Assembly (NCBI RefSeq): GCF_018617395.1
Contig: NZ_JACSKC010000003.1
Coordinates: forward strand, 1-64,000
DNA length: 64,000 bases
Source: Exiguobacterium sp. s48
Lineage (GTDB): Bacteria > Bacillota > Bacilli > Exiguobacteriales > Exiguobacteriaceae
Reading direction: 5' to 3'
This document shows positions 1 through 10,372 of the stretch, piece after piece. A program made the position numbers and the translations under genes. The notes below the pieces were generated by a model that was given only the letters and a program-made list of their open reading frames with translations, ran no database searches and was not told the origin of the DNA. The first letter of the stretch is position 1. Each line of letters starts with the position of its first letter.

Positions 1-87
1 GTTCCCATGCCGAACACGGAAGTTAAGCGTCTCAGCGCCGAAAGTAGTTGGGGGATCTCCCCCTGTGAGGATAGGACGTTGCCAGGC
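1..87 (+). rRNA. 5S ribosomal RNA, 3' part (cut by window start)
   Basis: The first bases carry the conserved 5S core (CCGAACACGGAAGTTAAG near 11-28, then CTCAGCGCCGA) and the 3' helix ending GGACGTTGCCAGGC. The 5' end, about 30 bases, lies before the window. A terminator follows at once, so this is the last gene of an rRNA operon reading into the purine region. The exact 3' end is placed by the match to the family and may be off by a few bases. Confidence 0.95.
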
Positions 88-88
88 A

Positions 89-130
89 AACGGTGGTTCT
101 GGAGCATTCGCTCAAGGGCCGCCGTTTTTT
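89..130 (+). terminator. rRNA operon intrinsic terminator
   Basis: AACGGTGGTT pairs with GGCCGCCGTT through G-C, A-T and G-T pairs, with an inner GAGC-ATTC-GCTC hairpin and a run of T. It ends the rRNA transcript. Confidence 0.85.
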
Positions 131-174
131 CATATCATCGATTCAGCTTAGTGGAAGAGAGGACGTAAGAAGAA

Positions 175-366
175 ATGGCTAAGAAGATCAAAGTATATGT
201 CGAACCAAATGAAACGGTCAGCGAATGTTTAGATCGAATCAACGAAATGGGTTATCGTCCTATACGCCGCATTGAAAAGCCCGTCTTTGAGCAAACGGGA
301 GCCAAAGATGAACCTGTCCATTCCCATCAATCGATTTTATTTGAATGCGTCTCTAAAGAATCCTAA
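175..366 (+). CDS. yebG: NETI motif-containing small protein YebG
   Basis: This 63-residue protein matches the small NETI family, represented by YebG of Bacillus subtilis, which also lies just upstream of purE. The motif appears as NETV at residues 12-15, followed by the conserved stretch SECLDRINEMGYRPIRRIEK. It has no signal peptide or membrane segment and is predicted cytosolic. The biochemical function of the family is unknown. A purine-rich stretch (GAGAGGA) lies upstream of the ATG, and a strong terminator follows the stop codon, so it is a one-gene unit. The call rests on the motif, the size and the conserved position. Confidence 0.85.
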   Translation: MAKKIKVYVEPNETVSECLDRINEMGYRPIRRIEKPVFEQTGAKDEPVHSHQSILFECVSKES

Positions 367-370
367 TGCC

Positions 371-402
371 AAGCCGTCACACAATCTGTGTGACGGCTTT
401 TT
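371..402 (+). terminator. Terminator after yebG
   Basis: AGCCGTCACAC and GTGTGACGGCT form an 11-bp perfect stem with loop AATCT, followed by TTTTT. It lies between two convergent genes. Confidence 0.9.
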
Positions 403-408
403 ACATAC

Positions 409-879
409 TCAAAATGAATGCTCGCGTTCAAAGCATCGGTCTCCAAGCGCGTCCAATAAAGTTTGAGCTCGTTTTTCTATCTTTTTAGGAAGGTTCTCTT
501 TACTAAAGTATTCAAGAGCCAAACTTTCCCCATCTTCCATGGCGAGCTCTCCATGTACTCTTTTTGCCTGGTATAGATGAATGACACCATATGTCTCGTC
601 TCCGTTCGGATATTTAAAGTAACCATCTTCCCCGGAAAAAACCTGAATTAATTCGAAGTGCTCAGCGAGAAGTCCGGTTTCTTCTTTCAATTCTCGTGTA
701 GCGACTTCTTCCAATGTTTCCCCGAGTTCCATCGATCCTCCTGGTAAACCCCAATCAAGCGTATCGGATCTATGTTGCATCAGTACCTCTTTCTTTTGAT
801 TGATGACTAAAATAGTGGCACCAACACTGATGATCGGGCGGTTACCAATCACTTCTCTAAGACTCGATATGTAACTCAT
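409..879 (-). CDS. Nudix hydrolase
   Basis: A 156-residue Nudix-fold hydrolase. The Nudix box (GX5EX7REUXEEXGU) is complete near residues 47-69: GSMELGETLEEVATRELKEETG, with the metal-binding REXXEE core present. Such enzymes split nucleoside diphosphates linked to another group, and the substrate cannot be told from sequence. The sequence DTYGVIHLYQAKRVHGE fits the clade often annotated as MutT-like or ADP-ribose pyrophosphatase-like. It is convergent with yebG and divergent from the purine operon. The start is the first ATG, with GGGGGAG a few bases upstream on the minus strand. Confidence 0.85.
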   Translation of the reverse strand: MSYISSLREVIGNRPIISVGATILVINQKKEVLMQHRSDTLDWGLPGGSMELGETLEEVATRELKEETGLLAEHFELIQVFSGEDGYFKYPNGDETYGVIHLYQAKRVHGELAMEDGESLALEYFSKENLPKKIEKRAQTLLDALGDRCFEREHSF

Positions 880-937
880 CTAACTCCCCCTTTTCAATAG
901 CATACATTATCGGAGAAGATTGTGCAGATTACATCTA

Positions 938-980
938 AAAGGCGAACGATAAATATTCAGACAATTAAAATGTTCGCAGT
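938..980 (+). promoter_or_regulatory. Pair of PurR boxes upstream of purE
   Basis: Two CGAAC cores in opposite orientation, CGAAC at 943-947 and its complement GTTCG at 972-976, sit in AT-rich surroundings that fit the Bacillus PurR box (AWWWCCGAACWWT) with a few mismatches. The inverted spacing is like that seen at B. subtilis pur promoters, where PurR represses and PRPP relieves repression. The pair lies just upstream of the -35 element. Confidence 0.75.
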
Positions 981-983
981 TTA

Positions 984-1013
984 TTGACATGTTTTCAAAG
1001 AACAAGGTACGAT
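984..1013 (+). promoter_or_regulatory. Sigma-A promoter of the pur operon
   Basis: A perfect -35 TTGACA (984-989) is followed after 18 bp by TACGAT (1008-1013). It overlaps the downstream edge of the PurR box pair and precedes the riboswitch by about 30 bases. Confidence 0.8.
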
Positions 1014-1040
1014 AGGCGTGTGAGATAAGAAAAATAAATA

Positions 1041-1114
1041 GTGCTCCATATAATCGCAAGGAAATGGCTTGCAAGTTTCTACCTGATCACCGATTCTGAT
1101 CAGACTATGGGGTG
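1041..1114 (+). ncRNA. Guanine (purine) riboswitch aptamer
   Basis: The conserved purine-aptamer core is present in order: ATATAATC, ATGG, AAGTTTCTACC and GACTATG. P1 can form between CTCCATA and TATGGGG. Paired arms P2 (CGCAAG/CTTGCA region) and P3 (CTGATCA/TGATCAG) are visible. The specificity base in GACTATG is C, as in guanine-sensing members; adenine sensors have T there. It is followed by a terminator hairpin, so guanine or hypoxanthine is expected to lower pur transcription. Confidence 0.95.
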
Positions 1115-1142
1115 TAGCGGACGTGTATTTGTCATGCCTATA

Positions 1143-1176
1143 CCCTAAACTGATTGTCGGTTTAGGGATTTCTTTT
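1143..1176 (+). terminator. Riboswitch-controlled terminator before purE
   Basis: CCCTAAAC pairs with GTTTAGGG, followed by ATTTCTTTTT. It lies 29 bases after the aptamer and 20 bases before purE, so it is the expression platform of the guanine riboswitch. Confidence 0.88.
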
Positions 1177-1195
1177 TGTAAGGGGGACATTTGGA

Positions 1196-1684
1196 ATGAA
1201 CGTAGTCGTTGGAGTAATCATGGGTAGCTCATCTGATTGGGAGACGATGAAACATTCATGTGACGTGTTAGATGAGTTACAGATTCCATATGAAAAACAA
1301 GTCGTATCAGCTCACCGTACACCAGACCTTATGTTCGAATATGCTGAAGAGGCACGAGGCAGAGGCATTCAAGTGATCATTGCGGGTGCTGGTGGGGCAG
1401 CCCACCTTCCTGGAATGGTCGCTGCGAAAACGACACTTCCTGTCATCGGTGTCCCGGTACAGTCGAAAGCACTCAATGGAATGGATTCGCTCCTCTCCAT
1501 TGTTCAGATGCCTGCAGGAGTTCCAGTAGCAACTGTTGCGATTGGTAAAGCGGGAGCAACGAATGCAGGATTATTGGCTGCTCAAATCCTGAGCATCCAC
1601 TCCACAGACATAACACATCGACTTGATGCATTTCGGGAGAAGAAACAAGAGATGGCGATGCGAGGAACGGAGGAGTTGGTCTGA
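1196..1684 (+). CDS. purE: N5-carboxyaminoimidazole ribonucleotide mutase PurE
   Basis: PurE moves the carboxyl group of N5-CAIR to carbon 4, giving CAIR, in purine synthesis together with PurK. The 162-residue length is typical of class I PurE. The phosphate- and substrate-binding motifs [10 protein letters not shown] (residues 9-18), SAHRTP (about 39-44) and [12 protein letters not shown] are all present. It is the first gene of the operon, has AAGGGGGA upstream, and its stop overlaps the purK start (TGATG). It is controlled by the PurR boxes and guanine riboswitch upstream. Confidence 0.97.
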   Translation: MNVVVGVIMGSSSDWETMKHSCDVLDELQIPYEKQVVSAHRTPDLMFEYAEEARGRGIQVIIAGAGGAAHLPGMVAAKTTLPVIGVPVQSKALNGMDSLLSIVQMPAGVPVATVAIGKAGATNAGLLAAQILSIHSTDITHRLDAFREKKQEMAMRGTEELV

Positions 1685-2778
1685 TGAGAATCGGAATTTT
1701 AGGTGGAGGACAACTTGGACGGATGATGTCACTCAGTGCGAGTGCAATGGGGTACACGACGCTTTGTCTCGATCCAAACCCACATGCACCGACTGCTCAA
1801 GTGGCTGATTCAATTGTTGCCTCATTTGATGATGTCGATGCCGCAAAAGAACTCGCTGCTCGTTCAGACGTTGTGACGTATGAATTCGAGAATATCGACA
1901 CGGAAATGATTGCAGCCATCGAAGAGAAGTGTCCACAAGGTATGGACGTGTTGAAGGCGACGCAACATCGCATCTTAGAAAAAAAAATGATTGAATCTGC
2001 TGGGTTACGAGTCGCGCCATATATTTCAGTTCGTACAGTTCGAGATGTACGGCAGGCATATGAGAAGCTCGGCTTACCATTTGTCATCAAAACGTGTCGC
2101 TTCGGCTATGACGGAAAAGGGCAAACGGTCATCCGGACGGAACAGGATGTTCAGGCGTTCACTGAACAGTTCACCGAACAAGAATATGTCGCTGAAGCTT
2201 GGTTGCCGTTTGAAAAAGAGATCTCCGTCATTGTGACACGAGGAGAAGAAGAAACGTCGACGTTCCCGATCAGTGAAAATATTCATCACAACAACATCCT
2301 ACATCTCTCCATCGTACCAGCTCGTGTGGCAGGTGAGATTCAAGAAGATGCGAGACACCTCGCACTCCAGCTCGCCGATCATATCGGTTTAATGGGGACA
2401 CTCGCTGTCGAGTTGTTCGTCATGCCAGATGGTCGCCTTTACGTAAACGAACTCGCACCGCGTCCCCACAATTCTGGACACTACACGATTGACGCATGTG
2501 AGACCTCACAATTTGAACAACACATTCGAGCCGTGACGGGGATGCGTCTCGGACGAACTACACTGACCACTCCGGTTGTCATGGTCAATCTTCTCGGCGA
2601 ACATATGCAACGACTCAATGTCAAAGCATTGCCATCGAATGTTAAACTACATCTGTATGGAAAAGATGAAGCGAAGACAGGTCGCAAAATGGGACATTTG
2701 AACGTCCTTGCTGACACGGTCGAAGAAGCGCTTCATACCATCGAACAACTGGCAATTTGGAAGGAGACCGTTTTATGA
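1684..2778 (+). CDS. purK: N5-carboxyaminoimidazole ribonucleotide synthase PurK
   Basis: PurK uses ATP and bicarbonate to turn AIR into N5-CAIR, the substrate of PurE. The protein has 364 residues and an ATP-grasp fold. The N-terminal [12 protein letters not shown] is the family signature, and [12 protein letters not shown] (about residues 137-148) is the ATP-binding loop. [18 protein letters not shown] carries the metal and substrate residues of the C-terminal part. Start and stop overlap with purE (TGATG) and purB (ATGA), which points to translational coupling. Confidence 0.97.
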   Translation: MRIGILGGGQLGRMMSLSASAMGYTTLCLDPNPHAPTAQVADSIVASFDDVDAAKELAARSDVVTYEFENIDTEMIAAIEEKCPQGMDVLKATQHRILEKKMIESAGLRVAPYISVRTVRDVRQAYEKLGLPFVIKTCRFGYDGKGQTVIRTEQDVQAFTEQFTEQEYVAEAWLPFEKEISVIVTRGEEETSTFPISENIHHNNILHLSIVPARVAGEIQEDARHLALQLADHIGLMGTLAVELFVMPDGRLYVNELAPRPHNSGHYTIDACETSQFEQHIRAVTGMRLGRTTLTTPVVMVNLLGEHMQRLNVKALPSNVKLHLYGKDEAKTGRKMGHLNVLADTVEEALHTIEQLAIWKETVL

Positions 2779-4067
2779 TTTCACGCTACACCCGCCCAGA
2801 GATGGCAAACATTTGGACTGACCAAAACAAATTCGAGGCTTGGTTAAAAGTTGAACTTTATGCCTGTGAGGCTTGGAGTGAACTCGGCATCATCCCGAAA
2901 GAAGATGTCCAAGTCCTTTGGGACAAGGCATCGTTTGATGTGGATCGCATTCTAGAGATTGAACAAGAGACACGTCATGATGTAATCGCGTTCACTCGTG
3001 CCGTTTCCGAGACACTCGGAGAAGAGAAAAAGTGGGTACATTACGGCTTGACGTCGACGGATGTCGTCGATACGGCACTCTCGTACTTAATCAAGCAAGC
3101 CAATGATCTTTTAGAGGCCGATTTAGATCGCTTCATCGGTATTCTTGCAGAAAAAGCGAAAGCACATAAGTATGACATCATGATGGGACGCACACACGGC
3201 GTGCACGCAGAACCGACAACGTTTGGTTTGAAGCTCGCCCTCTGGTATGAAGAGATGAAACGGAACAAAAAACGTTTCATGGCAGCTCGCGAAACGATTG
3301 AATTCGGGAAGATGAGCGGAGCGGTCGGAACGTTTGCAAATATCGATCCGTTCATCGAGTCATATGTCTGTGACAAGCTCGGTATCCAAGCTGCACCGAT
3401 CTCGACACAGACACTCCAGCGTGACCGTCATGCCGAGTACATGTCAACACTCGCATTGATTGCCACATCGATTGAAAAGATGGCAACCGAGATTCGTGGA
3501 CTTCAAAAAACAGAGACACGCGAAGTGGAAGAGTTCTTTGCGAAAGGACAAAAAGGGTCGTCTGCGATGCCGCATAAACGTAACCCAATCGGTTCTGAAA
3601 ATATGACGGGTCTTGCACGCGTCATTCGTGGTCATATGATGACGGCTTACGAAAATGTTCCGCTCTGGCATGAGCGTGACATCTCGCACTCGTCAGCAGA
3701 ACGCATCATCATCCCGGATGCGACGATTCTCCTTAACTACATGTTGAATCGCTTCGGCAATATCGTGAAGAACTTGACGGTCTTCCCGGATAACATGCGT
3801 CGCAACATGGACCGTACGTTTGGAATCATCTTCTCGCAACGGATTTTACTCGGTCTCATCGAGAAGGGGTGGTCACGTGAAGCGGCATATGATGCGGTTC
3901 AACCGAAAGCGATGCAAGCGTGGGAAGAAGAGACAATGTTCCGGACATTGATTGAAGAAGACAAAGAAATGGGCGCACTCTTTACGAGTGAAGAGCTCGA
4001 TGAGTTGTTCGACCCGCGTTATCACGTACGTCGTGTCGATACAATTTTTGAACGCTGTGGTTTGTAA
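2775..4067 (+). CDS. purB: Adenylosuccinate lyase PurB
   Basis: PurB performs two fumarate-releasing steps: SAICAR to AICAR, and adenylosuccinate to AMP. The protein has 430 residues, normal for the fumarase/aspartase superfamily member of Bacillus. The signature loop [11 protein letters not shown] (about residues 262-272) is intact, as are HYGLTSTD and MMGRTHG. I chose the ATG at 2775 ([10 protein letters not shown]) over an upstream in-frame codon at 2757 because AAGGAGA lies eight bases before it and it overlaps the purK stop as ATGA. Confidence 0.96.
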   Translation: MISRYTRPEMANIWTDQNKFEAWLKVELYACEAWSELGIIPKEDVQVLWDKASFDVDRILEIEQETRHDVIAFTRAVSETLGEEKKWVHYGLTSTDVVDTALSYLIKQANDLLEADLDRFIGILAEKAKAHKYDIMMGRTHGVHAEPTTFGLKLALWYEEMKRNKKRFMAARETIEFGKMSGAVGTFANIDPFIESYVCDKLGIQAAPISTQTLQRDRHAEYMSTLALIATSIEKMATEIRGLQKTETREVEEFFAKGQKGSSAMPHKRNPIGSENMTGLARVIRGHMMTAYENVPLWHERDISHSSAERIIIPDATILLNYMLNRFGNIVKNLTVFPDNMRRNMDRTFGIIFSQRILLGLIEKGWSREAAYDAVQPKAMQAWEEETMFRTLIEEDKEMGALFTSEELDELFDPRYHVRRVDTIFERCGL

Positions 4068-4072
4068 TCGTT

Positions 4073-4098
4073 GAGGGGCGATACGCCCCTCTCACTTT
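4073..4098 (+). other. GC-rich hairpin between purB and purC
   Basis: GAGGGGCG and CGCCCCTC form an 8-bp perfect stem with a three-base loop, followed by TCACTTTTA. It is weaker than a normal terminator, having only four T in a row, but it is the only clear break in an operon otherwise packed with overlaps. It may reduce read-through or protect an mRNA end. Confidence 0.55.
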
Positions 4099-4116
4099 TA
4101 AGGGGGAACGGTTCAG

Positions 4117-4821
4117 ATGAAAGCAATTTATGAAGGCAAGGCGAAAGCGTTATTTGAGACAGAAGAAGCGGGTGTGCTTCGTGTGTACTACAAAGATGAT
4201 GCGACAGCATTCAATGGAGAAAAGAAAGAGTCGATTGATGGGAAGGGGATTTTAAACAACGCCATCACGACCCAGTTGTTCGAATTGATGCATGACAACA
4301 AGATCCCGACGCACTTTATTAAACGAATCTCGGAACGAGAACAGTTGGTTCGTCGTGTCGACATCATTCCGTTAGAAGTGGTCGTCCGCAACGTCGCGGC
4401 CGGTAGTCTAGCGAAACGCCTCGGTTGGGAAGAAGGAACACCGCTCCTTGCGCCGATTGTCGAGTTTTATTATAAGGACGATGCCCTTGGGGACCCACTC
4501 CTCACGGAAGATCATATCCGGTTATTGCAAGTTGCTACACACAAAGAAGTCGAAACATTGCGACAACTAGGTCTTTGGGTGAACGACGTCTTGCTCGATT
4601 TCTTTGGTCAACATGGCATCGACGTAATCGATTTTAAATTAGAGTTCGGGAAAGTGGACGAAACGATCATCTTAGCGGATGAGATTTCACCGGATACGTG
4701 CCGTCTCTGGGACAAAGAGACAAAACAAAAGCTTGATAAAGACGTATTTCGTCGCGATTTAGGTTCTTTGACTGAGACGTATGGACAATTGTTAACACGC
4801 ATAGGGGGAAACAGACAATGA
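4117..4821 (+). CDS. purC: SAICAR synthetase PurC
   Basis: PurC joins aspartate to CAIR with ATP to give SAICAR. At 234 residues it is the compact bacterial form. The N-terminal IYEGKAKALFET is the nucleotide-binding entry motif, and family signatures LEVVVRNVAAGS (about residues 88-99) and LADEISPDTCRLWD (about 187-200) are intact. AGGGGGAA lies upstream. Its stop overlaps the purS start (ATGA). Confidence 0.97.
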   Translation: MKAIYEGKAKALFETEEAGVLRVYYKDDATAFNGEKKESIDGKGILNNAITTQLFELMHDNKIPTHFIKRISEREQLVRRVDIIPLEVVVRNVAAGSLAKRLGWEEGTPLLAPIVEFYYKDDALGDPLLTEDHIRLLQVATHKEVETLRQLGLWVNDVLLDFFGQHGIDVIDFKLEFGKVDETIILADEISPDTCRLWDKETKQKLDKDVFRRDLGSLTETYGQLLTRIGGNRQ

Positions 4822-5060
4822 AAAAAGTAAACGTGTACGTGACATTACGTGAAAGTGTACTCGACCCACAAGGAGTTGCCGTAAAGGGCGGACTCGAACA
4901 TCTCGGATTCGTTGGAGTTGAATCGGTGCGGATCGGGAAAGTCATCGAGCTTCAAGTAGCGGACGACACGACAGAAGACATGGTCAAAGAAATGTGTGAG
5001 AAGTTACTCGTCAATACGGTCATTGAGAATTATGAAATCGAGATGGGGGTACTCGCATGA
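4818..5060 (+). CDS. purS: FGAM synthase subunit PurS
   Basis: PurS (80 residues) is the small bridging subunit of the three-part phosphoribosylformylglycinamidine synthase PurLQS of Gram-positive bacteria. It helps pass ammonia from PurQ to PurL. The sequence has the family pattern [20 protein letters not shown] followed by a [14 protein letters not shown] segment. It overlaps purC and purQ by four bases each (ATGA), so subunit production is likely coupled. Confidence 0.96.
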   Translation: MKKVNVYVTLRESVLDPQGVAVKGGLEHLGFVGVESVRIGKVIELQVADDTTEDMVKEMCEKLLVNTVIENYEIEMGVLA

Positions 5061-5737
5061 AGTTTGCGGTCATCGTCTTTCCAGGATCAAACTGTGACCT
5101 CGACATGTACCACGCGGTAAAAGATGTGCTCGGGGAAGAAGCGGAATACGTGTTTCATACAGAGACCTCACTTGAAGGATTCGATGGGGTCCTCTTACCA
5201 GGCGGTTTCTCATACGGAGACTACTTGCGTTGTGGGTCAATCGCCCAGTTTTCACCAATCATGGCTGAGGTGAAGCGTTTCGCGGAAGAAGGACGCCCGG
5301 TACTCGGTGTTTGTAACGGCTTCCAGGTGCTCGTCGAAGCGGGACTCCTTCCAGGCGTATTGATGCGAAACCGCGATTTGAAATTCATGTGTAAGACCGT
5401 CGATCTCGTCGTCGAAAACAATGAGACGATGTTCACGAGTGAGTATGCGGTACAGGAAACGATTCGCGTGCCAATCGCACACGGTGAGGGCAACTACTAC
5501 TGTGACGAGACGACACTCGAGACATTGAAGGCAAATGGCCAGATTGCGTTCACCTATAAAGAGAACCCGAACGGATCGGTCGAAAACATCGCCGGCATCA
5601 CGAACGAGGCAGGAAACGTACTCGGCATGATGCCACACCCGGAGCGTGCGGTCGAAGCGTTGCTCGGTGGAGAAGACGGTAAACGGTTATTCACGTCAAT
5701 CGTAAAATGGGGGGCACGACATGTTACTTACAACTGA
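5057..5737 (+). CDS. purQ: FGAM synthase glutaminase subunit PurQ
   Basis: PurQ hydrolyses glutamine and feeds ammonia to PurL. It is a 226-residue class I glutamine amidotransferase. The N-terminal [12 protein letters not shown], the nucleophile elbow GVCNGFQVL (cysteine near residue 86) and the catalytic histidine and glutamate in MMPHPERA near the C-terminus are all visible. It overlaps purS by four bases and purL by 17 bases. Confidence 0.97.
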   Translation: MKFAVIVFPGSNCDLDMYHAVKDVLGEEAEYVFHTETSLEGFDGVLLPGGFSYGDYLRCGSIAQFSPIMAEVKRFAEEGRPVLGVCNGFQVLVEAGLLPGVLMRNRDLKFMCKTVDLVVENNETMFTSEYAVQETIRVPIAHGEGNYYCDETTLETLKANGQIAFTYKENPNGSVENIAGITNEAGNVLGMMPHPERAVEALLGGEDGKRLFTSIVKWGARHVTYN

Positions 5738-7940
5738 ACCGACAGCTACACAAATCCGTGATGAACGGATCTATGCCACGATGGGATTATCGGACGACGA
5801 ATACGCGCTCGTCGTCTCACTGCTTGGCCGGGAACCGAATTATACAGAAATCGGTCTCTTCTCGGTCATGTGGTCTGAACACTGTTCGTACAAAAACTCG
5901 AAACCGGTGCTCCGGAAGTTTCCGACAACCGGCAAGCACGTCTTACAAGGACCAGGAGAAGGGGCTGGAATCGTCGACATCGGAGACGGTCAAGCCGTCG
6001 CCTTCAAAATCGAGAGTCATAACCATCCATCCGCGATCGAGCCTTATCAAGGAGCGGCTACTGGGGTGGGCGGAATCATCCGTGACATCTTCTCGATGGG
6101 CGCCCGTCCGATTGCTTTATTGAACTCACTCCGTTTCGGAGATTTGAACGAATCACGTGTGAAACATTTATTCGGTCATGTCGTATCCGGTATCGCTGGA
6201 TACGGGAACTGTGTCGGCATCCCGACTGTCGGTGGGGAAGTCGCATTCGACCCGGCCTACTCAGGCAACCCGCTCGTCAACGCAATGTGTGTCGGCTTCA
6301 TCCGCCATGAAGACATTCAAAAAGGAATCGCGGAAGGTGTCGGAAACTCAGTCATGTACGTCGGAGCAACGACAGGGCGCGACGGAATCCATGGTGCCAC
6401 GTTCGCTTCTGAAGAACTCGGAGAAGACGCAGACGAGAAACGTCCAGCCGTTCAAGTCGGAGACCCGTTCATGGAGAAGCTCTTGATCGAAGCGTGTCTC
6501 GAAGTCATCAAACATCCGGCACTCGTCGGGATTCAAGACATGGGCGCAGCCGGATTGACGTCATCGTCAGCAGAGATGGCATCAAAAGCAGGAATGGGAA
6601 TCGAGATGAACCTAGACCTCGTCCCACAACGTGAGACTGGCATGACACCTTACGAGATGATGCTTTCGGAATCGCAAGAGCGGATGCTCCTCGTCGTCAA
6701 AGCAGGACATGAAGACGAAATCGAAGCAATCGTCACGAAGTGGGGACTTCATGCAGTCAAAGTTGGGGAAGTCATTGAAGAAAAAGTACTTCGTCTCGTT
6801 CATCAAGGAGAAGTCGCAGCGGAAGTACCGGTCGACGCACTCGCAGAAGATGCACCGGTTTATCATAAGCCTTCTAAAGTCCCAGCATATTATGAAGCCT
6901 TCCAAGCAATGGAGCCGGTCACACCGATTGTCGAAGATGTGATGGCGACATGGAAAGACGTCCTTGCGATGCCGAGCATCGCCTCGAAACGTTGGGTGTA
7001 TGAGCAATATGACCATATGGTACAAACGTCGACAGTCGTCGCACCAGGTAGTGATGCCGCGGTCATTCGCATTCGTGAGACGGAGAAGTCGCTCGCGATG
7101 ACGACAGACTGCAACGCGAAATATGTCTATCTCGACCCACGTGTCGGTGGAGCCATCGCTGTCGCGGAAGCGGCTCGAAACATCGTCGCAAGTGGTGCAG
7201 AACCACTCGCTTTGACGGACTGCCTCAATTTCGGGAGTCCAGATAAACCGGAAGGGTTCTGGCAACTCGACCAAGCCGTCGAAGGAATGGCAGAAGCGTG
7301 TCGGACGCTCGATACGCCGGTCATTGGTGGGAATGTCTCGCTTTATAACGAATCGAACGGACAAGCCATCTACCCTACACCGGTCGTTGGAATGGTCGGA
7401 CTCATCGAGAAACCAGAACATATTACGACATCGTTTGCGAAACAAGCGGGAGACGTCGTCTTCTTACTCGGTGAGACGAAAGCGGAATTTGGCGGAAGTG
7501 CCCTTCAGATGTTGCAAGACGGAAAAGTGAGCGGTCATGCGCCGACACTCAATCTTGAAGAAGAACGTCAGACACAAAAGGCGTTGCTTCACGCTATCCG
7601 TGAAGGCCTTGTCACGGCGGCACATGATGTATCAGAAGGTGGTCTTGCGGCAGCGTTACCGGAACTGGTCTTTGGAACAGGGTTCGGCATGGACGTGACG
7701 ATTGACACAGATCTCGTGACGGCGCTATTCAGTGAATCACAGTCACGTTTCCTCGTGACGGTCGACAAGGCACATGCCGAGTCATTCGCGAGCATGACGA
7801 ACGGAACAGCAATCGGGACAGTTACAGAAGCATCAACTCTTGTCGTTCGTGCAAGCGACCGCTTGATTGAAATGGATGTACAAGAGTTAGAGCGTGTATG
7901 GGAAGGAGCTATTCCATGTTATATGACATCCGAGGCATGA
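5721..7940 (+). CDS. purL: FGAM synthase catalytic subunit PurL
   Basis: PurL (739 residues, the small form that needs PurQ and PurS) turns FGAR into FGAM with ATP and ammonia. Family motifs are present: [19 protein letters not shown] near residues 50-68, [20 protein letters not shown] and [19 protein letters not shown]. Further on it has the second half of the internal repeat ([20 protein letters not shown]). The start has GGGGGG upstream and lies inside the end of purQ. The last 25 bases overlap the purF start. Confidence 0.97.
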   Translation: MLLTTEPTATQIRDERIYATMGLSDDEYALVVSLLGREPNYTEIGLFSVMWSEHCSYKNSKPVLRKFPTTGKHVLQGPGEGAGIVDIGDGQAVAFKIESHNHPSAIEPYQGAATGVGGIIRDIFSMGARPIALLNSLRFGDLNESRVKHLFGHVVSGIAGYGNCVGIPTVGGEVAFDPAYSGNPLVNAMCVGFIRHEDIQKGIAEGVGNSVMYVGATTGRDGIHGATFASEELGEDADEKRPAVQVGDPFMEKLLIEACLEVIKHPALVGIQDMGAAGLTSSSAEMASKAGMGIEMNLDLVPQRETGMTPYEMMLSESQERMLLVVKAGHEDEIEAIVTKWGLHAVKVGEVIEEKVLRLVHQGEVAAEVPVDALAEDAPVYHKPSKVPAYYEAFQAMEPVTPIVEDVMATWKDVLAMPSIASKRWVYEQYDHMVQTSTVVAPGSDAAVIRIRETEKSLAMTTDCNAKYVYLDPRVGGAIAVAEAARNIVASGAEPLALTDCLNFGSPDKPEGFWQLDQAVEGMAEACRTLDTPVIGGNVSLYNESNGQAIYPTPVVGMVGLIEKPEHITTSFAKQAGDVVFLLGETKAEFGGSALQMLQDGKVSGHAPTLNLEEERQTQKALLHAIREGLVTAAHDVSEGGLAAALPELVFGTGFGMDVTIDTDLVTALFSESQSRFLVTVDKAHAESFASMTNGTAIGTVTEASTLVVRASDRLIEMDVQELERVWEGAIPCYMTSEA

Positions 7941-9325
7941 ACGAGGAATGCGGCGTCTTCGGTGTGTTCGGTCACATCGAGGCGTCACACCTTGCCTATT
8001 ACGGACTGCACAGCTTGCAGCACCGTGGGCAAGAAGGAACGGGAATCGTCACGGCAGACGGAGAACGTCTCCATGCGAAACGTGGACTCGGACTCGTCAC
8101 CGAAGTGTTCGATGAGACATCACTCGACACGCTCACGGGGAACCATGCGATTGGGCACGTCCGCTACTCGACGGCTGGCGGCAACACGCTCGAGAATGTT
8201 CAGCCGCTTCACTTCAAGTCGTTGACTGGTGATTTGGCGATGGCGCATAACGGAAACCTTGTGAATGCGAACGAATTGAAACATATGCTCGAAGCGGAAG
8301 GCGCGATCTTCCAGACGACTTCCGACACGGAAGTCGTGGCCCACCTCATCAAGCGGAGTCGCGGCAATTCATTGAAAGAACGGATCGCCGACAGCTTGGC
8401 CCGTCTCGTCGGGGCATTCGCATTCCTATTCTTGACGGAAGATGCATTGTACGTCGGTGTCGACGTGCATGGGTTACGTCCATTGTCACTCGGTCAAACT
8501 GAAGACGGGGCTTACGTGTTCGCTTCGGAAACGTGTGCGTTTGACGTCGTGGGGGCGACGTACGTACGGGATGTTGAGCCAGGAGAATTGCTCATGATCA
8601 CGAGCGAAGGCATCACGTCAGAGCGATTCAGTGAAGCGGCCGTCCGTGCCATGTGTTCAATGGAATACATCTACTTCTCACGACCGGACTCCATCATCGA
8701 TGGCATCAACGTGCATACGGCACGTAAGGCCATGGGGAAAAAGATGTTTGAAGAAGCACCGGTCGAAGCGGATGTCGTGACAGGTGTGCCGGATTCGAGT
8801 ATTTCTGCGGCAATCGGCTATGCTGAGGCGAGCGGAATTCCTTACGAAATGGGACTCATTAAAAACCGTTACGTCGGACGGACGTTCATTCAACCGTCCC
8901 AGGAATTACGAGAGCGCGGCGTGAAAATGAAGTTGTCAGCGTTACGCGGTGTCGTGAACGGGAAACGCGTCATCATGGTCGATGATTCTATCGTCCGTGG
9001 AACGACGAGTCGCCGAATCGTCACGTTACTTCGAGAGGCAGGCGCGACGGAAGTGCATGTGCGCATCACGTCACCGCCGATCAAACATCCGTGTTACTAC
9101 GGAATCGATACATCTACCAAGGAAGAGTTAATTGCGGCAACCAAATCCATTGAAGAAATCAGAGAAGAGATTGGTGCCGATTCACTAGCGTTCCTCACAT
9201 TAGACGGAACGGTCGAAGCCATCGATCGTCCGTTTGAAGGAGCGTTACGCGGGCAGTGTGCTGCATGCTTCACGGGACTTTATCCGACTGAACTTGCAGA
9301 ACTCGTGACAGAGACAAAGGCTTAA
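7916..9325 (+). CDS. purF: Amidophosphoribosyltransferase PurF
   Basis: PurF makes phosphoribosylamine from PRPP and glutamine, the first committed step of the pathway and the usual target of nucleotide feedback. I chose the ATG at 7916 rather than the in-frame codon at 7898: it gives [15 protein letters not shown], matching the short propeptide of the Bacillus enzyme that is cut to expose the catalytic cysteine (residue 12), and GGAAGGAG precedes it. Cysteines that fit the 4Fe-4S cluster are seen in AMCSMEY, KHPCYYG and GQCAACF. The PRPP loop is [14 protein letters not shown]. Length is 469 residues. Confidence 0.96.
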   Translation: MLYDIRGMNEECGVFGVFGHIEASHLAYYGLHSLQHRGQEGTGIVTADGERLHAKRGLGLVTEVFDETSLDTLTGNHAIGHVRYSTAGGNTLENVQPLHFKSLTGDLAMAHNGNLVNANELKHMLEAEGAIFQTTSDTEVVAHLIKRSRGNSLKERIADSLARLVGAFAFLFLTEDALYVGVDVHGLRPLSLGQTEDGAYVFASETCAFDVVGATYVRDVEPGELLMITSEGITSERFSEAAVRAMCSMEYIYFSRPDSIIDGINVHTARKAMGKKMFEEAPVEADVVTGVPDSSISAAIGYAEASGIPYEMGLIKNRYVGRTFIQPSQELRERGVKMKLSALRGVVNGKRVIMVDDSIVRGTTSRRIVTLLREAGATEVHVRITSPPIKHPCYYGIDTSTKEELIAATKSIEEIREEIGADSLAFLTLDGTVEAIDRPFEGALRGQCAACFTGLYPTELAELVTETKA

Positions 9326-9337
9326 GGGGGAAAAGCG

Positions 9338-10372
9338 ATGAGCGTTCGTTATGAACAAGCGGGTGTGAATTTAGAAGCGGGGTACGAGGCCGTATCCCGT
9401 ATGAAACGTCATGTCGCTCGGACGATGCGTCCGGAAGTGATGACAGGGCTCGGTAGTTTCGGAGCGATGATTGATCTCGGTTCGATGAACATGAAACACC
9501 CGATTCTCGTGAGCGGGACCGACGGGGTCGGGACGAAGCTGAAATTGGCGTTCGCGCTCAACCAACATGACACGATTGGAATCGATTGCGTCGCCATGTG
9601 CGTCAACGATTGTCTCGTGCATGGAGCAGAACCGCTCTATTTCCTCGACTATATCGCGACCGGAAAAGCAGAACCGGCCAAGCTCGAGCGCATCGTCGCC
9701 GGCGTTGCCGAAGGATGTGTCCAAGCCGGTTGTGCGCTCGTCGGTGGCGAAACGGCTGAGATGCCAGGAATGTATCCGGATGGCGAATATGACATCGCTG
9801 GATTTGCGGTCGGTGTTGTGGAGAAAGAAGACTTGCTCGACGGTTCGTCGATTCAGGATGGAGACATCGTACTCGGCCTTGCATCTTCAGGCGTCCACTC
9901 GAACGGGTTCTCGCTTGTACGTCATATCGTTGAAGCGCAAGGTCTTCATTATACGGATGAGATTGCGATGCTCGATACGACCCTCGGGAACGCCTTGCTT
10001 TTGCCTACACGGATTTATGCTGAAGCGGCGAAAGCGGCGATTTCGACAGGTAAGGTTCAAGGGATGGCACACATCACGGGTGGTGGATTCTATGAGAACG
10101 TCCCTCGCATGTTGCCAGAAGGTCTCGGAATCACGTTCGATGCGTCGAGTTGGCCGAGTCTTCCTGTATTCGACTGGCTCGAACAAGTCGGAAATATTTC
10201 GAAGCAAGAGATGTTCAACGTCTTCAATATGGGGATCGGTTATATGATTACGGTACGAGCTGAAGAGGTGGAACTCGTTGAAGCGGCGCTCGAGCGTGTC
10301 GGGGAGACTGCGTACCGAATCGGTAAAGTCGAGAGTCGTCCAGGAATTCGAATCTCAGGAGTGGACCAATGA
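9338..10372 (+). CDS. purM: AIR synthetase PurM
   Basis: PurM closes the imidazole ring, making AIR from FGAM with ATP. The 344-residue protein has the PurM/PurL-type fold, with [13 protein letters not shown] (about residues 60-72), [18 protein letters not shown] and [11 protein letters not shown] as clear family motifs. AAGGGGGAA lies upstream. It overlaps purN by four bases (ATGA). Confidence 0.97.
   Translation: MSVRYEQAGVNLEAGYEAVSRMKRHVARTMRPEVMTGLGSFGAMIDLGSMNMKHPILVSGTDGVGTKLKLAFALNQHDTIGIDCVAMCVNDCLVHGAEPLYFLDYIATGKAEPAKLERIVAGVAEGCVQAGCALVGGETAEMPGMYPDGEYDIAGFAVGVVEKEDLLDGSSIQDGDIVLGLASSGVHSNGFSLVRHIVEAQGLHYTDEIAMLDTTLGNALLLPTRIYAEAAKAAISTGKVQGMAHITGGGFYENVPRMLPEGLGITFDASSWPSLPVFDWLEQVGNISKQEMFNVFNMGIGYMITVRAEEVELVEAALERVGETAYRIGKVESRPGIRISGVDQ

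Noticed and set aside
1-174. tRNA genes after the 5S rRNA
   Set aside because: The terminator follows the 5S gene directly and no cloverleaf is seen before yebG.
981-1190. Minus-strand 69-codon frame upstream of purE
   Set aside because: It runs through the promoter, guanine riboswitch and terminator of the purine operon and has no protein-like features.
6612-7445. 277-codon minus-strand frame inside purL
   Set aside because: It is the antisense of a confirmed gene, very rich in Arg, Cys and His with no motif, as expected from reverse reading of biased codons.
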